A stretch of 64,000 nt of DNA from Acytostelium subglobosum LB1. Taxonomy: Eukaryota; Evosea; Eumycetozoa; Acytosteliales; Acytosteliaceae. The DNA is taken from positions 776,140-840,139 of the forward strand of contig NW_012236518.1 in NCBI RefSeq assembly GCF_000787575.1, given 5' to 3'. The notes beneath the pieces are model-generated. The model made no database searches and was not told the origin of the DNA. It saw only the letters and a list, made by a program, of their open reading frames with translations. Both the position numbers and the translations under genes were made by a program. Positions 1 through 13,407 of this stretch are shown here, piece by piece (the stretch's first letter is position 1; each line of letters starts with the position of its first letter).

Positions 1-2053
1 GCTGTTCTGTGATTGATGAGCCAGTGCTGACTCGCGTAGCTTTGTTACATCACCTGATACAGAGTATCTTTGTGATGACTTTGAATCAGACTATTAATGG
101 AAAGTGATTGATTGATTGAGTGAGTGAGTCATCTTCTCCTGACCAATCGCACACACAACTTACTCTACTTCTATCAACGAGCGAGCTGATGTAACGATCC
201 TTCTTCTCGGTCTCCTCGCGGAGCATCTCATTCTCGCGTCTGATCACTGACACTGCGTTCTCTTTAAGCTTGAGGTTGGAGCTTAGATCATCGACACGCT
301 CGTGAAGTGCCAGGATTGTCTTGTCTCTGTTGGCAATCTCCTCAGCCCATGGGAAGTCTGATGCATAGGACCTCGAGGACTTGGTCAGCTCTGCATTCTG
401 GTTCTCGAGCGATACAACTTTGGCCTCGACAAAGACCAAGTTCTTCTTGAGACGGTCGATCTCCTCCTCTCTGAGCTGAAGGTCCAGCTTAATACTTGTC
501 TTCTTCCTCTCGTCCGAGGCCTGCTTCGTGATGATATCCTTTAGCTTCAGGATTTCATTCTCCAACTCGGCTCGACGTTGTCTCTCAATCTCCAACAACT
601 CCTCCTGTTGAACAAGCATCCTCTTTGTCACCTCCTCCTCGATCGTCTTCCTATTGAGTTCCAAATCGATCTTCTTTGGGCTTCTAAGTGTTGGTGATGT
701 GTCCTCCATTGTTGGTGTAATAGTAATACTTTGTCTCCTTGTAGTGTTGTTGTGGTTGTTGTTGTCGTCTTGGTTTATCTTCCTTTGCTGTGTTGGTGAT
801 TGATGTGATGGCTGTGCACTGCTGTCAGGAACTGACGAGGGGACAGTGGTAGCATGGGCAAGTACAGACGCCTCACCAGTGTGAGTAACCTGTTCATGTT
901 GCGCGTGTTCAATGTCCTTCAGGTGATTCATCTCCTCCTGTATCCTCAGCTTCTCCATTCTTTCACTTTGCTCCTTGGCTTCCAACTCTCTTGCTGCACG
1001 CTCTCTCTCCTCTTCCTGTCTTTGCTTTAGTTTGTCGGCTTCCTCTGCTGCCTTCTGCTGTTGCTGTTGTTGTCTCATGGCATTGTCCAAAGTTGAAGGT
1101 CCAGAGTAACTGTTTGATGAGGCTGTGGGAGGTGCCACATGGATGGATGTGGGAGGCTCAGCCATGGAGGCCTTGCGGAAGTCTCGAAGTGAGCCGCCAC
1201 TGGCTGAAATTGGTGCAGTGTCGATGTTATACTCGTTCATCATGTTGGTCATGCGTCTGAGATCGCCAAGACTGCCGTGAGTGACCGATTGGTCCAGGGC
1301 TGTGCCTAGCTTGAGGCTGTTCTGATAGGCTGTGAAGTACTTCTTGTACTCCTTCAGACCTTCGGTCCAGTAGTTGAGGTCCGACGGTTTGAACACCTGC
1401 ATCACATAGGTGCGGCCAGGCGTCACCAGCTCAAAGCCAGTGTCGCTGGTCTTGACATTGAGCATGTCTGGCAGGTTGATGAAGCCATATGACTCAGTGT
1501 CACCTTCCTTCTCGTAATAGTACAACTTGGTGTCCTTCTGTTGGAACCATCGTCTCTTGTAAGTCTTGACTATGCCCTTCTCGCCCTGCTTCTTGAGGTA
1601 GCCCTGCAGGAGAGGTGGACGCTGTGGCTCGACCACCTTTGGTGTTTGAGGCTGGCCTGCCAATGCACCCTTCTTTGCCTCCTTACGTTTGTCGAGCACC
1701 CTATTCGTCTCCTCAGTCAACTTTAGTTTAATCAGTTGCAGTGTATCCTGTCCCTCCTGTGTCTTGCTCTCCTCATTCGATGATATCTCTTTATACAATG
1801 GCAGTATTGATTTGACTATGTTGTACGATTGTTTGATTGATTGTTGTTGGGTCAGTGTCAATCAGTCAGTCAGTCATTCATTCATCAATCAAATCAATCA
1901 GTCAATCAACATACGTATTGAAGATGCCTTTGATACCTCTGCTGATGATCCATTGTCTATTAGCTGATGCACCTGATCAAGTAGAGCAATGACCTCATCA
2001 AACTGCACTTTGATTGGATTGTTTGAGAATGTAGATGGTGCTATGTATGACAT
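1..2053 (-). CDS. PH domain and coiled-coil protein (3' end cut by window edge)
   Basis: Three exons are visible: 1915-2053, 164-1815 and 1-90, the last running off the left edge. The first exon starts MSYIAPST and joins in phase 1 to the second; the intron is GTATGT...ATAG. A second intron, 91-163, uses GTAAGT...TAG in phase 0. The predicted protein has an N-terminal helical segment, a pleckstrin homology domain at about residues 112-206 (GYLKKQG start, KRRWF strand, final W-containing helix NYWTEGLKEYKKYF), a poly-Gln run, and long charged coiled coils at about 300-345 and 430-590. PH domains bind phosphoinositides or proteins at membranes, so a membrane-recruited scaffold is an inference. 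I cannot assign an orthologue. The C-terminus is missing from the window. Confidence 0.85.
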
Positions 2054-2317
2054 GTCTCTATCTCTATCTCTATCTCTATCTATCTCTCTCTATTACACAA
2101 TTTAGTACTTATTACAACTACAAATTACAACCACATTAATGTTAATGAATGAATGATCAAACTCTTAATCTCTAAGATGGGGGTGATTGAAAGCAATGAA
2201 ACAGATGAAGGTGGGGGTCTTGTTTGGTCAAGCTTTGAAAGGTCGGAAGAGTAGTTCACGTGTCCAGCATGCACGACACAATACAACATGGATAAATAAT
2301 ACAACATTGATAATAAT

Positions 2318-4708
2318 CTATTTACTTGTTCTAGATTTCTTGGACTTGGTTGTTGGTGATGGATCGGATTTCTTTGTTCTCTTCTTATGTGATGGTGACT
2401 TGGTTTCATCGTCGTCCTGATCATCAACAGCATAGTTGTCTTCGTCATCACTGACAACGATTGATGATTGTGATTGTGATTGTGATTGATATGGTGTTGA
2501 GTATGGTGAGTTGTTGGCACTCTTCTTGCCTCTGCCACCTGATGATGGAGGAGTTGATGCTGGCGTCTTCTTTGCTGATGCCGTGGCTCTTGCTGGTGTC
2601 TTCTTTTGTGCTGATGTCGGTGTTTTGAATAATGCAGTGGTGTCGAATAGGCCATCATTGGTGTCGTCTTCATCGTCGTCATTGTCGTTCATTGCTCCAG
2701 ATGCATGGTGGTGATTGTGGTCCTTGTGCGAGTCCTCATCGAAATCGTCGTCTACCGCATATTTGTCCTTGTCGTCTTCTTCATCCTCTGTGTCTTCACC
2801 ATTCGCTGCTGCTCCCTTTTGCTTTGCCAGTTTGCCAAAGACAGGTGTCATCATATTATCCACTGCCAGCACATTCAAAGGTAAGTTCTCCTCAATGACC
2901 TTCAAAACATGAGCCTGATGTGCATCCTTGACATCAACTTTCCTCCTCAAGAATTGTTGTGCCTTTGATATTGCCAGGTCTGCCAGACTACGTATGTGTT
3001 GTGATATTGTTAGCGAGAGGCACCACTGGCCAGAGATGAAGGGACATATACATACGCAAGTATTGAGTCACTCTCCTCTTTGTAGACAAAGTTGTGTAGC
3101 GCGACCACTAGGTCAGGTTCGGAAATGATGCTGAGTCGATCGGCGGCAGTGTTGTTTAGGAACTCGGGAATGAAGTCCTCCACTCTGATCGTTTCATCCT
3201 TTGGTGCTGGTTCCTTACCCTTTGGTATGACGACGGTAGACTTCTTTCTCGTGAACAACAGGATGTCGTTGGGATTGGCCACCTTGCCAACATAACGTTG
3301 TCCAAACTTTTGTGGATTGGTCGTGCTGTAGCCTGTGTAGTCGATCTTGAGACGAATGAGCGGCAGCATCTTCTCTGTGGGCTTGCCCTGTGAGCGCTCG
3401 GCGGCCAGCTCGATCATAGAGTCCACCTTTTGTGCAATGTAGTCAACCACCTCGGTTGGCTGTGCAGGGTTGATCTTGCTGTCGGCCAACACCAGATTGT
3501 CGAGGATAAAGGGGCGGACAGTGGTTAGCGGGTGCGTCTTGAATCTGAACTGGTTCTTGTACACCTCGAGCAAGCCGACAAACTTCTCCTTGGACTCGCC
3601 CTCTGAGAGGGCTGTGGCTACAGACGATCCGGGTTGTGTAATGTGGAACTCGCCAACGGCCGACGCCTGAGGATTGATCAGACACTCGTGCTCGTGTCCC
3701 CAGACGACAAAGTCGATAAAGTTATCAATCATCTGCTCGTGTACATAGTTCTTGGGGTTGTGCGCCACTCTGTTCTGATGCAGCACCAGAATGTTGAACC
3801 ACTCGTCCTTGGACTCGATCGGTCGCATCATCTTGACCTGCTGCTTCTGAAACGTTCGATAGAGTCGCTCGTCTCTAATGTTGCCCAATCCATAGATTGC
3901 CAATTTAGTCTCGCCCTTTGAGAGCAGCAGTGGGTAGACAGAGATATCATCAATGTCCTCTGTCTTGCCAAAGTAGTTGACCAAGTTTGATACACTGAGT
4001 AGATCCAATGCTGCCAGTCCTCCTTCACCAGTTGGGTCATCATGATTGCCATGAATAGAGAACACTGGTAAAGATATATTGAAGTTTGGGTCCTCATAGT
4101 TGACTGTGTGGAACCTGTTACAAGAGTGAGTGTGTTAGTTGAAGGGCAGGGATGATGTAGACAATGAGCAGGACGTACTTGTTACAGAAGTTAACGGTTT
4201 GATCACTGAGGAACTGAATCTTGACGGGTGTATCACCTAGACAGTACTTTCTGAAGAGTTCAATCGTGCGGTATAGACATGACCTCGATGGTTTGTTGTC
4301 ATGAAAGAGATCACCACCAAGTAGTACCATATCCACCTTAAGCTTATGTGCATACTGTAATATCTCTTCGAATGAATTGAATGAATCATCTCCTCTAATT
4401 GGATCCTTCTCCAAGTATCCAAGATGATTATCTGTCGCTACCAACACTCTCATAATCGATGACTTCCTGTACATTTATTCATTCGTTTGTTGTGTTGTAG
4501 TGAGTTAGTTATTGTTTGTTGTAGTTATAATGTGTACAACATACATCTTTGGGTCCTCACTCATATTGTTGTTGAGTGTAGCCTTTGGCTGACCTGAAGA
4601 GGTAGGTGCAGCTTGTGATGAAGATGCCTTCTTTGCTGTATGTTGACTTGGCTGTGAAGATACAGGAATGTCCTGATCTACAGGTTGTTGGTCGTCTGTG
4701 TCATCCAT
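2318..4708 (-). CDS. mre11: Double-strand break repair nuclease MRE11
   Basis: Four exons (4545-4708, 4179-4466, 3056-4114, 2318-2987) give a 726-residue protein. The phosphoesterase motifs are all present: DNHLGY, GGDLFHDNKPS, GNHDDP, LHQNRV and GHEHEC, which supply the metal-binding Asp/His/Asn residues of the Mre11 family. A capping domain follows, then a C-terminal tail from about residue 505 that is acidic and rich in Asp, Ser and Gln and ends in a Lys/Arg-rich stretch, which may bind DNA. In other eukaryotes MRE11 acts with RAD50 and NBS1 in end resection and checkpoint activation in the nucleus. The N-terminus carries a roughly 55-residue Gln/Ser-rich extension before the first motif, encoded mainly by exon 1. 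Introns are GT-AG and all junctions keep the conserved reading frame, for example CNK-FHTVNYEDP across the second intron. Confidence 0.96.
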
Positions 4709-4863
4709 ATCTGTCTTATTATCTATATGTATTATTATTTATTATCAAAACAAACAACAAGTATCTTTTGATCGATCAAACAAGTCAAAACTTGTCAAAC
4801 CCAACCAAAATTGCCAATTTCTTCGAAGTTGCTAATTTCCTTGACTTCGCGAAGTTGGACAAA

Positions 4864-6645
4864 TTAGTCGACTTGTTGATCATCGATGACAACTTGACGA
4901 TGAAGTTGCGTGTATTGCTCATAGAATGTTTGGATGAGGTTGGTACTGTGTGTGACGTCTGCAACGCCAGAGGTCTCTCGAATGCTGTGCATGCTTAGTT
5001 GTGCATTGCCAATGTCGACTGTTTTGATGCCATACGATCCGGATATGATTGGTCCAATGGTCGACCCACATGCAACATCATTGCGTACAAGGAACTCTTG
5101 GATTGGTATATTATTGCGACGTGCCAACTCCAATATGATGAATGCTGATGTGCTGTCGGTGGCGTAGCGCAGGTTACTGTTATACTTGATCACTGTGCCG
5201 CGGTTCATAAGTGGGCGGTGCTTGGGCTCGTGTTGCTGTGCGTAGTTTGGATGCACGGCGTGTGCCATGTCGGCAGAGATGAGGAATGACTTGCGCGTGC
5301 TCATATCTGTCAGCTGCGTGACGGCGTCATCTTGGTCGCCGGCTCGGGCAAAGCAACGATTGATTCGTGTGATGGTGTCAATGAGCAGTGGCGCACATGC
5401 ACCCTGTGGCGACGATGAGCCAACCTCCTCATTGTCAAACAGGACGGCGGCCAGCACACTCTCCTCATTGGCCAGATGCGCGTCGTCCACATTGGACAAT
5501 GCCTCCATCACACAGTACGACATGTTCAGATTGTCCAGTCGCGGCGAATGTATAAACTCTGAGCTGGCTCCGCCAATGGCCGCAGGTTGTGTATCACACA
5601 CACATAGATCAAAGTTCTGGATGTCGCCCACGCTGCAGTTTAGTTCCTTTGCCAACAGGTCCAGTAGTATTGGGTGGTGCTTGGACTCGAGTCCAGTGCT
5701 AGGCTTGTCCTGTACCTTACTGCCATCGCCTCCATTGCCTCCATGGCTGCCATTTCCAGTGTTGCCACCGTTGCCGCCATTTCCACCGTGTCCGCTGTTT
5801 CCACTATTGCCACTGTTGGCAGCCAACTTCCCAACGATCTGATTGGCGAGGATTGGCACGACATGATTCTGAGTGTTGTATTTGAAGCCATCAGTGTTGA
5901 CACTGCGATCCAGATGGATGGCCAGTGAGGGTATCCTGAGCAGTGGTCGCTTAATGTGTACCAACTTAGATTCGAAGCGATCAGGTGCCGTGCGCACCAT
6001 GACCCTTCCAGCCACACTGAGATCACGATCAAACCAAGTGTACCAAAGGCCGCCGCCATACATCTCGCAGCCCACCTGGAGGTAGCCAGCCGAGTCAACC
6101 TTGGAGACGGGACGAACTCGCAGGGTAGGGCTATCAGTGTGCGCAGCGGCAATGGCGAACGGGTTGCCACCGACGAACTTCTTGCCAACGATGAATGCCG
6201 ATATACAACTCTGATTGCGGATGAAGAGGTATCGCTTGCCAGGCTCCAGTGACCATTTGGTTCGCTCTGACAGCTGAACAAAGCCACACGATATCAACTT
6301 CTGAGCGAGTACCGATACAGCATGATAAGGTGATGGTGATTGATCAATGAACTCTATCATTCTCTTTGCCTGTGGGAGGAATGTATCCATTGATTGATCC
6401 AACACATCTTTGGTCGAGTCCTTTGGTGATGTTGATGTTGATGATGATGTGTTCATGGTAGCATAGTTGAACCTCTGCTGATGGTCATACAACGTATTAA
6501 CTGTCATCATTGACATCTTTGGTGATGATTGATAATCCTTCGTCAAATGAGAGATTAAGTATGGATTGATTGATTTAGTTGATGTGGCAACAGATCGGCC
6601 ACATACATTTCCAATCCTACATAAGTTCCTACTGTTTGTCAACAT
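4864..6645 (-). CDS. dnpep: Aspartyl aminopeptidase (M18 family)
   Basis: Single-exon gene of 593 residues from the first in-frame ATG at 6645. M18 peptidases remove N-terminal Asp/Glu using two zinc ions. The metal-binding motifs are present: AAHTDSP at about residue 169, SPRLDNL, FDNEEVGS with the catalytic Glu pair, SADMAHA, and the C-terminal SMHSIRETSG. Most family members are about 470-500 residues. The extra length comes from an N-terminal stretch of about 85 residues, rich in Arg, Asn and Ser at its start and suggestive of a mitochondrial presequence, and from a low-complexity Gly/Asn/Ser insertion at about 284-325 in the middle domain. A downstream Met (residue 46 or 64) is an alternative start that would give a cytosolic protein. 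It lies 155 bp upstream of the mre11 start and diverges from the UBR gene. Confidence 0.95.
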   Translation of the reverse strand: MLTNSRNLCRIGNVCGRSVATSTKSINPYLISHLTKDYQSSPKMSMMTVNTLYDHQQRFNYATMNTSSSTSTSPKDSTKDVLDQSMDTFLPQAKRMIEFIDQSPSPYHAVSVLAQKLISCGFVQLSERTKWSLEPGKRYLFIRNQSCISAFIVGKKFVGGNPFAIAAAHTDSPTLRVRPVSKVDSAGYLQVGCEMYGGGLWYTWFDRDLSVAGRVMVRTAPDRFESKLVHIKRPLLRIPSLAIHLDRSVNTDGFKYNTQNHVVPILANQIVGKLAANSGNSGNSGHGGNGGNGGNTGNGSHGGNGGDGSKVQDKPSTGLESKHHPILLDLLAKELNCSVGDIQNFDLCVCDTQPAAIGGASSEFIHSPRLDNLNMSYCVMEALSNVDDAHLANEESVLAAVLFDNEEVGSSSPQGACAPLLIDTITRINRCFARAGDQDDAVTQLTDMSTRKSFLISADMAHAVHPNYAQQHEPKHRPLMNRGTVIKYNSNLRYATDSTSAFIILELARRNNIPIQEFLVRNDVACGSTIGPIISGSYGIKTVDIGNAQLSMHSIRETSGVADVTHSTNLIQTFYEQYTQLHRQVVIDDQQVD

Positions 6646-7036
6646 ATCTTTGTTAGTTGTTGTAATAAAGTATGTCAGAATGATGTTCAATGCCCCAAGT
6701 TCACCAGTTTGTTTGGACCTCCAATTATTTGTTTTTGTTTCCAACACCAAGTCAAGAACAAGACACAGAGGGTGAATGAAGCTAAAGTCATTTGATCACA
6801 CATTCACCTTTACAACTAGTTATACATATACAGATAACAATTTTTAAGATACTATATCTCTCTTTTCTGGACTCGTTTAATCAATCAATCAACCAACCAA
6901 TCAATCAAACTAAACATTGATATTGGGTGTCAAGACCCACTCACCGGACAAGGACGACGACGACGACGACCGACCAAACACAAAGACAACGAAAGAACGA
7001 ACGAAGGATCGAAGGAACGAAGGAACGACACAAACA
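6646..7036. promoter_or_regulatory. Divergent promoter region between aminopeptidase and UBR ligase
   Basis: This 391-bp gap separates two divergently transcribed genes, so it should hold both promoters. It contains A/T-rich tracts around 6820-6870, CAAT repeats at 6880-6910 and a run of GAC triplets followed by GAAC/GAAG repeats at 6950-7028. The reading frame of the UBR gene is open upstream of its ATG but has no ATG there, so this is probably 5' leader. Confidence 0.5.
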
Positions 7037-10000
7037 ATGCAAGAGGCATACTTGAATACAAAGACGGTGGCACAGCTAAAGGTCATTATTAGGAACTATG
7101 AGAGTGCCTCTCAGTTATCATTTAAGATGCCTTCGAGGAAGCTTGACATCATTAAATTGATCATCAGTCATAATATGGTATCAATGGAGGAAATAGAGAA
7201 AGGAACAACTATGAAGAAGACAACTGGAAAGAGACCATTTAATGATGACGAAGAAGAGATTAGTAGTGATGCTGATGATATCGACATTGCCAAAGGAAGG
7301 TTGGATGGAATGGATGGAATCAGTGTTGATGACGATGATGTCATTGATCTAGACAAAGACGATGACAATGAAGATGACGAGATGGATGATATAGACATGT
7401 CAAACAACAAGACAACATCAACGACAACGACGACGACGTCGACAACTTCGACCACATCAACTGTTAACAACAGCTCAAACAACAACAATAATGATCTTAT
7501 GTTGTTAGACAACAACAATATCAATGGTATTGTTGACACTTCAAACATATGGTTCATGAATGATGAGGAGACAACACGCAACAAGAAGTACAAACTACGG
7601 TCATTCAACAACTTTGAACAAAAGTTCAATGCAAAGACGACTATTGACAACCTCTTCAAACATTACTTCAACGAGAAGCGAACATTGGACCAGTTCATCC
7701 TTGCAACCTATCCCCATTGCGGCACCGTAAAGTGTTCAAACTGTAAGTCACTCGCTCAATCGATCAATCAATCAATGAATGAACCACTAACTCTCATCCA
7801 TATATCATCTCACACGACGTAACAGACTTGTTCAGACGATGGTACTTTGTTTGCCTGACATGCTCGAGTGTAACCACTCGCTTCTGTATAGAGTGCTTCT
7901 TGAATGGTAAACATCGTGAGGAGAATCATAGATACTCGTTGGTGTACAGTCCTGCCATCTCATGTTTGTGCGACTGTGGCGATGCTGATCTGATGAGTCC
8001 AAACGCATTTTGCAAGAATCATCGACATGGCGCAGACGTGGCCATGAAGGAGCGATACATCAACGCATTCCCGAAGTCACTACGCGCAGGCTTCCAGACA
8101 TTCTTTGCCAAGCTCATTGCCATTGCCGTAGACATGGGCGCAACACAAAAGTCGTACAGCATCCACGAGTCTGAGATCTCACACATCATCACTCATCTTG
8201 GCAAGGCGGCATCACTCTCGCCTCTATTCGTTCATCTGATTGCCGAGGAGTTTACTCAGCAGCAACTCAGTCCACAAACGTTTGACCTGATGAACCCCAT
8301 ACCACTGCATGCTCAGCAACAACTACAACAAACAGCGACCGATCAGAAGCGAGTTCAAAAGCGACAAAGAACAACAGCATCATCATCATCATCCAACAAC
8401 AACAACAACAATACATTGGCAATCGATCAACCTAATATGTCGTCAATTGGAAGTAACACACCTCTTGGCACATTGTTCACATCTCATTTGGACTTCTCCA
8501 CCAAGTGCTTCTATCTGTTCGCCGTACTATCCTATCACCACAAGCAGTTTGGCCAGGTGTTCTTCCAGCACTACCTCAAACACTTTACACATTTGATGCG
8601 GCCACAGCCTCGCATCGCCGTTGCCGAATCATGCTATCATCTCCAACACTTTTATCTCAGTCCTAGCTCCATCCTCATTCCCTTTGCCACTGGCAAGTCG
8701 CCACTCAATCTATTACAAATACTCGTCAAACACTCTGTATGTAATCACGATGATCAATCAATCAACTCAATCAATCATACTTATTCATTCATTCGATCAC
8801 CAACCTTTTAGAAATCAACCATGGACATAATGCACGCGTATTGTATAAAGAACAATATTATGTCACTATCATATCGATTCGAGTCAAAGATGTTCCCGCG
8901 TCTAATGTCCAATGCACAGTGCGCCACTTACTTGGCAACTAATAAGCCATTGCTTATTGGTTTCCTCGAGCTGTGTCAATTCTTGCACTGCTTTGTCACA
9001 CCAGCATTCAAGTTTGACAACGTCGTGCGTGAGCTGAAGGACCTGATCCACCTGGAGTTCTGTCTGGTCAACAGCGTCAACCACATGCTTGCCAACCAAC
9101 AAGGCGCAGACACACGCGAGCTCACTCAGTTCCTCATAGTCACGGCAATGGGTCTCACCAACACCATCCAATACCCGCCAGTGCACACACATCAAACCAA
9201 CAAGAGTCGTGGCTCACGTCTCATATTCCCACTGCCGCGCATCGTCTCATTGGCCGTTCTACACAACAAGGAAGAGAACATCGAATACTACATCAACCTG
9301 GTGCGCAACACAAACTATGGCACCGCTCTCAACGACACACTGTTCAACATCTCCTACTTCCGCGTGTTCTACTACGCGCACTGCTTTGGTGCACGTGGAC
9401 ACAATGTCGAGGACTCACACGTCATTGCCACGCCCTCGGACGTTGAGAACTACAACGGCTACTTCACCCAAAAGACAATGATGCTGGACTTTTTCACATT
9501 GCAGCTTCTGCTAGCGGCCATGGGACCGCGCGAGTTCCTCCTCAAGCTAATCGACGACCCGTTCAGCACGTTCAGCAACAAGACCTCAAACATCGACCTG
9601 CTCAAGACGATCTTTGAGCTCCTGATCAACATCCTGCAGACCAGAGCCAGCCTCCAGCTGACAGATGATCAGCTGCGGTACCACTATGTACAGGCAGCGG
9701 CCTCTGGCTTCTTTTACTACACCGAGATGCTCGACTTTGGCCAGATGTACAGCAAGGTGCCTCTTGAGAAGAAGAGGCGAATCCTGGCCGAGGTGTGCAA
9801 CGACACCACCGCGCTCAAGATGACTTTGAAGCCCGAGCTGTGGAACCAATACGACCCCTACTACTGGGGCTTCGAGTATAGCTTCAAGATCAGATTCCTG
9901 GATCGTTCGCGCAATAATCTACTGGCCTATCAGAAGGCCAACAACATTGCCGAGAGCCATCCATGGTTCCCCATCCAGGCGCCACCCTTGGACGACAGCC

Positions 10001-12782
10001 TGGCTGGCATCAACAGGATCTTTGAGGAGACGACTCTGTTTGAGCTTCTGCATCACATCATGATGAAGATCCTGCACACCAACTTCAACTACTTGAAGAA
10101 CCTCGACCACAAGGTGCTCAACAATCACTTCCTCTTTGGCAAGATCTCAGCCACCTCTGTTGTGGTCATGAACGACATATTCTATCTCTTCCTGATGGCC
10201 CTGCAGCACTTTGACGCAAGCTGTCAGACGATGGGCGACGCGGCCCTCAGCGGCATCCACAAGACCATTCAGGAGTACTTCCAGATCGCTGAGTCAGCCA
10301 AGCCCTCAAAGCGACTCAACTATGATTGGCGTGGAAACAACGCCGTAGTGAACATACTTCGTGCTCACTCACCTTCATTCTCTGGCGTGCGCAAGATACA
10401 GTGCACGTCCATCCTAGACAGCCTGTTGCACTATTGGAAGAGCAACACCGATGATCAGAACCCACTGCTACTGTCCATTCTCAAGCGATTGGCACTGTTC
10501 GACACCAACATTGATCACTACATCAGAGCGCAGGGAGTGGTGATACATCTGCAGGAGCAACAGGAGCAACAGCAAAAGAACAACGAGGACGAGGAGCGGG
10601 AGGCAAGGAAGCTGATGCTGGCCAAGAAGAAAGAGGAGATCATGAGGCAGATGAGAGAGAAGCAAGCACAATTCCTTCAAAAGTCATCGCACCAACAGCT
10701 CTATGACGAGACTGATATGCTCTCTCCTGCCTCCTCCACAACACCAGACAGCACAACCAATGGCGGTGCGGCCACACCACCAATCACCTCAACAACGACA
10801 ACGACAACGACAACAGAAGCGAACACATCAACAACACCGACATCCACAACGACCACGACATCAACCAAACTGACAACAATACCCGATCAACAACCTCATG
10901 TACATGAGGACGACATCAAGATATGCATGATATGCAGGGATCGCGACAACACGTCTCCGCTGTACACTGTGGCCAGACTGACCAACTGTACGTTGGTCAT
11001 GAACCAACGCATGGTGGCACTCAAACAGATACACAATGATATACCCGACTCGCCAATCAGACAGATGATTGGCACATTCCTCGAGCATGCAGCCACGCCA
11101 TCCTACAAGAAGAACGACGACAGGAACGCCTTCTTTGACAAGCGACAGCTGCCACCCAAGGTGCTCAAACAGTTCCCGCTGATGTCCGAGTTCTTTGCAT
11201 CTTACTATGAGCTACCCAGCTATATCACCTCGTGCCTGCACTACGCCCATCGCTCGTGCATATCCCAGTCGATCCAGAACTATGAGTTTGGCTTCAGCTG
11301 CCCTCTGTGCTCTGCGCAGTCCAACATCCTGGTGCCGATCGACGTCAGCAACCTGACAACCGAGGAAATGGGCCGCTTCTTCCTCAACTTCCAGGACCAT
11401 GACATTGAGGAGGTGTACGAGCGACATCTGTGGGGCATGGTCTACTCCAACCTCGAGGTGTTTGAGCTCAAGTCCCGTCTCATGTCTGAGTACGCCGTCG
11501 ACGAGAAGGGCCCCTACTACATCATGACCGACCTCGAGTTCAAGCAGGAGCTGGCCACACTGCGTCTACTGTTCAGCACGATCATCAGCTGTGAGGTGCC
11601 GCCCTACTCTGAAGACATGATACCAGTGGACGACAATCTACTCTATGGCATTGATCCATTCTTCATGTCCACCTATCTCATCTACCTTCGTCGACATCTC
11701 GATCCAAAGGACACCGTATTCAAAGGACTGCAGAGATACATCTTCAACTTCATTGTCATGCGATCACTCAGCACTGAGACCAAGTCTCACACTCAAGTTG
11801 CGACAGCCATTCGTGCAACTTACAAACAGTTGCTTGGAGATGATAATGGCAATGACAACAACAACAACAGTGACACCATCAGCAGCAGCAGCAGCAGTGG
11901 TGAACAGTCACTTCGTCGAACACTGGACAACTACCTATTCCCAATGCATCGCAAGATGTACTTGTTCAGCTGTTTGGCCAACTATAAGGAGAACCCCAAG
12001 TTGCTCAACACATTGACACTTCAGAGCTACTCATCATGGCAGTTCATCGCCGATGGCTTGGCACTGCCCTCACTGGACAAGATATTGGACACAGACACAT
12101 TGGAGGATATGATCAAGTCTATCTCTCAATGCAAGAAGAACTCAATCTACATCCCCTCGTCCTACAATCACACGCCAAGATTCATGCATCTACCAGAGAG
12201 ATATATTGTAAGTTATTTGATTATGAAGGTTGTTTACATCATATGATACTAACTCTCTAATTCATACATATATAAGGACTTTGTTCTCCGGAACATTCCA
12301 AAGGCAGTCAGTGAGGAACCCAAGCATCTTTGTCCACAGTGTGAGAGGACCAAGACATTTGCCTGCATGAGCTGTGGCGAATTGACCTGCTCATCAGATT
12401 GTCCATACTCATTCATATCGGTATGTTGTCGCTCACTCACTCTATCACTCAGACACAATCAATGTTACTAACCTTCAAACAACAACAACAACAATAGCAT
12501 CCAAAGAAGTGCGTCAATGGACTTCACCAAGTGTTTATATTCATAGACATCACGACCGGATTACTTAAAGTTGTGGATCTGGACCGCGACGTTATACTCT
12601 ACAACAATGACAGCTTTAGCATCTATTTCAACGACAGACATGAGCCCAGTACCATGACCAACAACTCCATGACCCTCTCCAACAAGAACCTCCAACAAAT
12701 CTATCGCAAATGGATCAAGATGGTACCAACCAACACTCTACAATCAATGGACTTGGATATCCCGCACTTTCTGAACCTCTAA
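7037..12782 (+). CDS. UBR-box E3 ubiquitin-protein ligase (N-recognin type)
   Basis: Five exons (7037-7742, 7826-8736, 8812-12207, 12277-12420, 12498-12782) give 1813 residues, close to the length of UBR1-type ligases. Order of domains: a SAP-like helix pair near the N-terminus, an acidic and Asn/Thr-rich spacer, and a UBR-type zinc finger at about 228-305 (HCGTVKCSN, FVCLTC, FCIECF, CLCDCGD, FCKNH), the pocket that reads N-terminal degrons. A long helical region follows, with a Gln/Thr-rich insert. Next is a RING-H2 finger at about 1243-1372 with a long loop after the first CMIC pair and ending HYAHRSC...CPLC. A C-terminal Cys-rich module is encoded by exon 4 (CPQC, CMSCGELTC). Family knowledge says it ubiquitinates N-degron substrates. 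The intron after 7742 splits the UBR box. Confidence in family is high; the substrate is unknown. Confidence 0.94.
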
Positions 12783-13407
12783 GTTCATTTGTCTTCAAGA
12801 CCAATCCCATAACATGAATTATAAATAGAAGTAGCAAATCATTTTTGTTTGGACTCAAAGCGGCACGCACACATCTCATCGACCACGTCAATGTTACACA
12901 CTAACTCCACTCACTAACTTCCTCACTACTTAATATTTCTCACTTTGAGAACAATGATGTAAAACACGTGTGGTTGATCTCTGTTGAATAAGTCTGACTC
13001 CCTCATTATTGCACTTTCGCTAATACAACAAACATACATTCATACACACAATACTGTATTCCGTAAAGACACCTCCTACTCTGTTAAGTTCAAACACATA
13101 ACATCAAGCATAAGCATTGGTTGTTTACACCAAACATATAAATACACACATACCAATTATTATATATATTCTAGAAATTAGAGCTTAGCTCATTAGGTCC
13201 ATCATCAAAAGTATTACTTTTAGATTCATCATTGTTGTTATCAACATATAAAATACATACAATACAATCATACAACATATCATATCAAAGACTACATTGT
13301 TGACTCCAACAACAGTCATTATATAACCAACAATAACAACAACAATACAATCACTTGCATCAGTTCTTAATTCTTTGTTATAACCGTAATGTTTAATCTA
13401 CTATACG
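12783..13407. other. Intergenic region, A/T-rich
   Basis: About 625 bp between two same-strand genes. It has short direct ATACA and ACAACA repeats towards the 3' side and no ORF with coding character. I see no RNA gene here; it should contain the UBR gene 3' end and the methyltransferase promoter. Confidence 0.5.

Noticed and set aside
2056-2094. TCTATC tandem repeat as a possible CRISPR-like or satellite array
   Set aside because: A simple microsatellite with no spacers, in a eukaryotic promoter region.
6646-6750. Upstream extension of the aspartyl aminopeptidase frame
   Set aside because: The frame is open but has no ATG before 6645, so it is leader sequence.
6917-7036. Upstream extension of the UBR ligase frame
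   Set aside because: It has no ATG and consists of GAC/GAAG-type repeats; the first ATG is at 7037.
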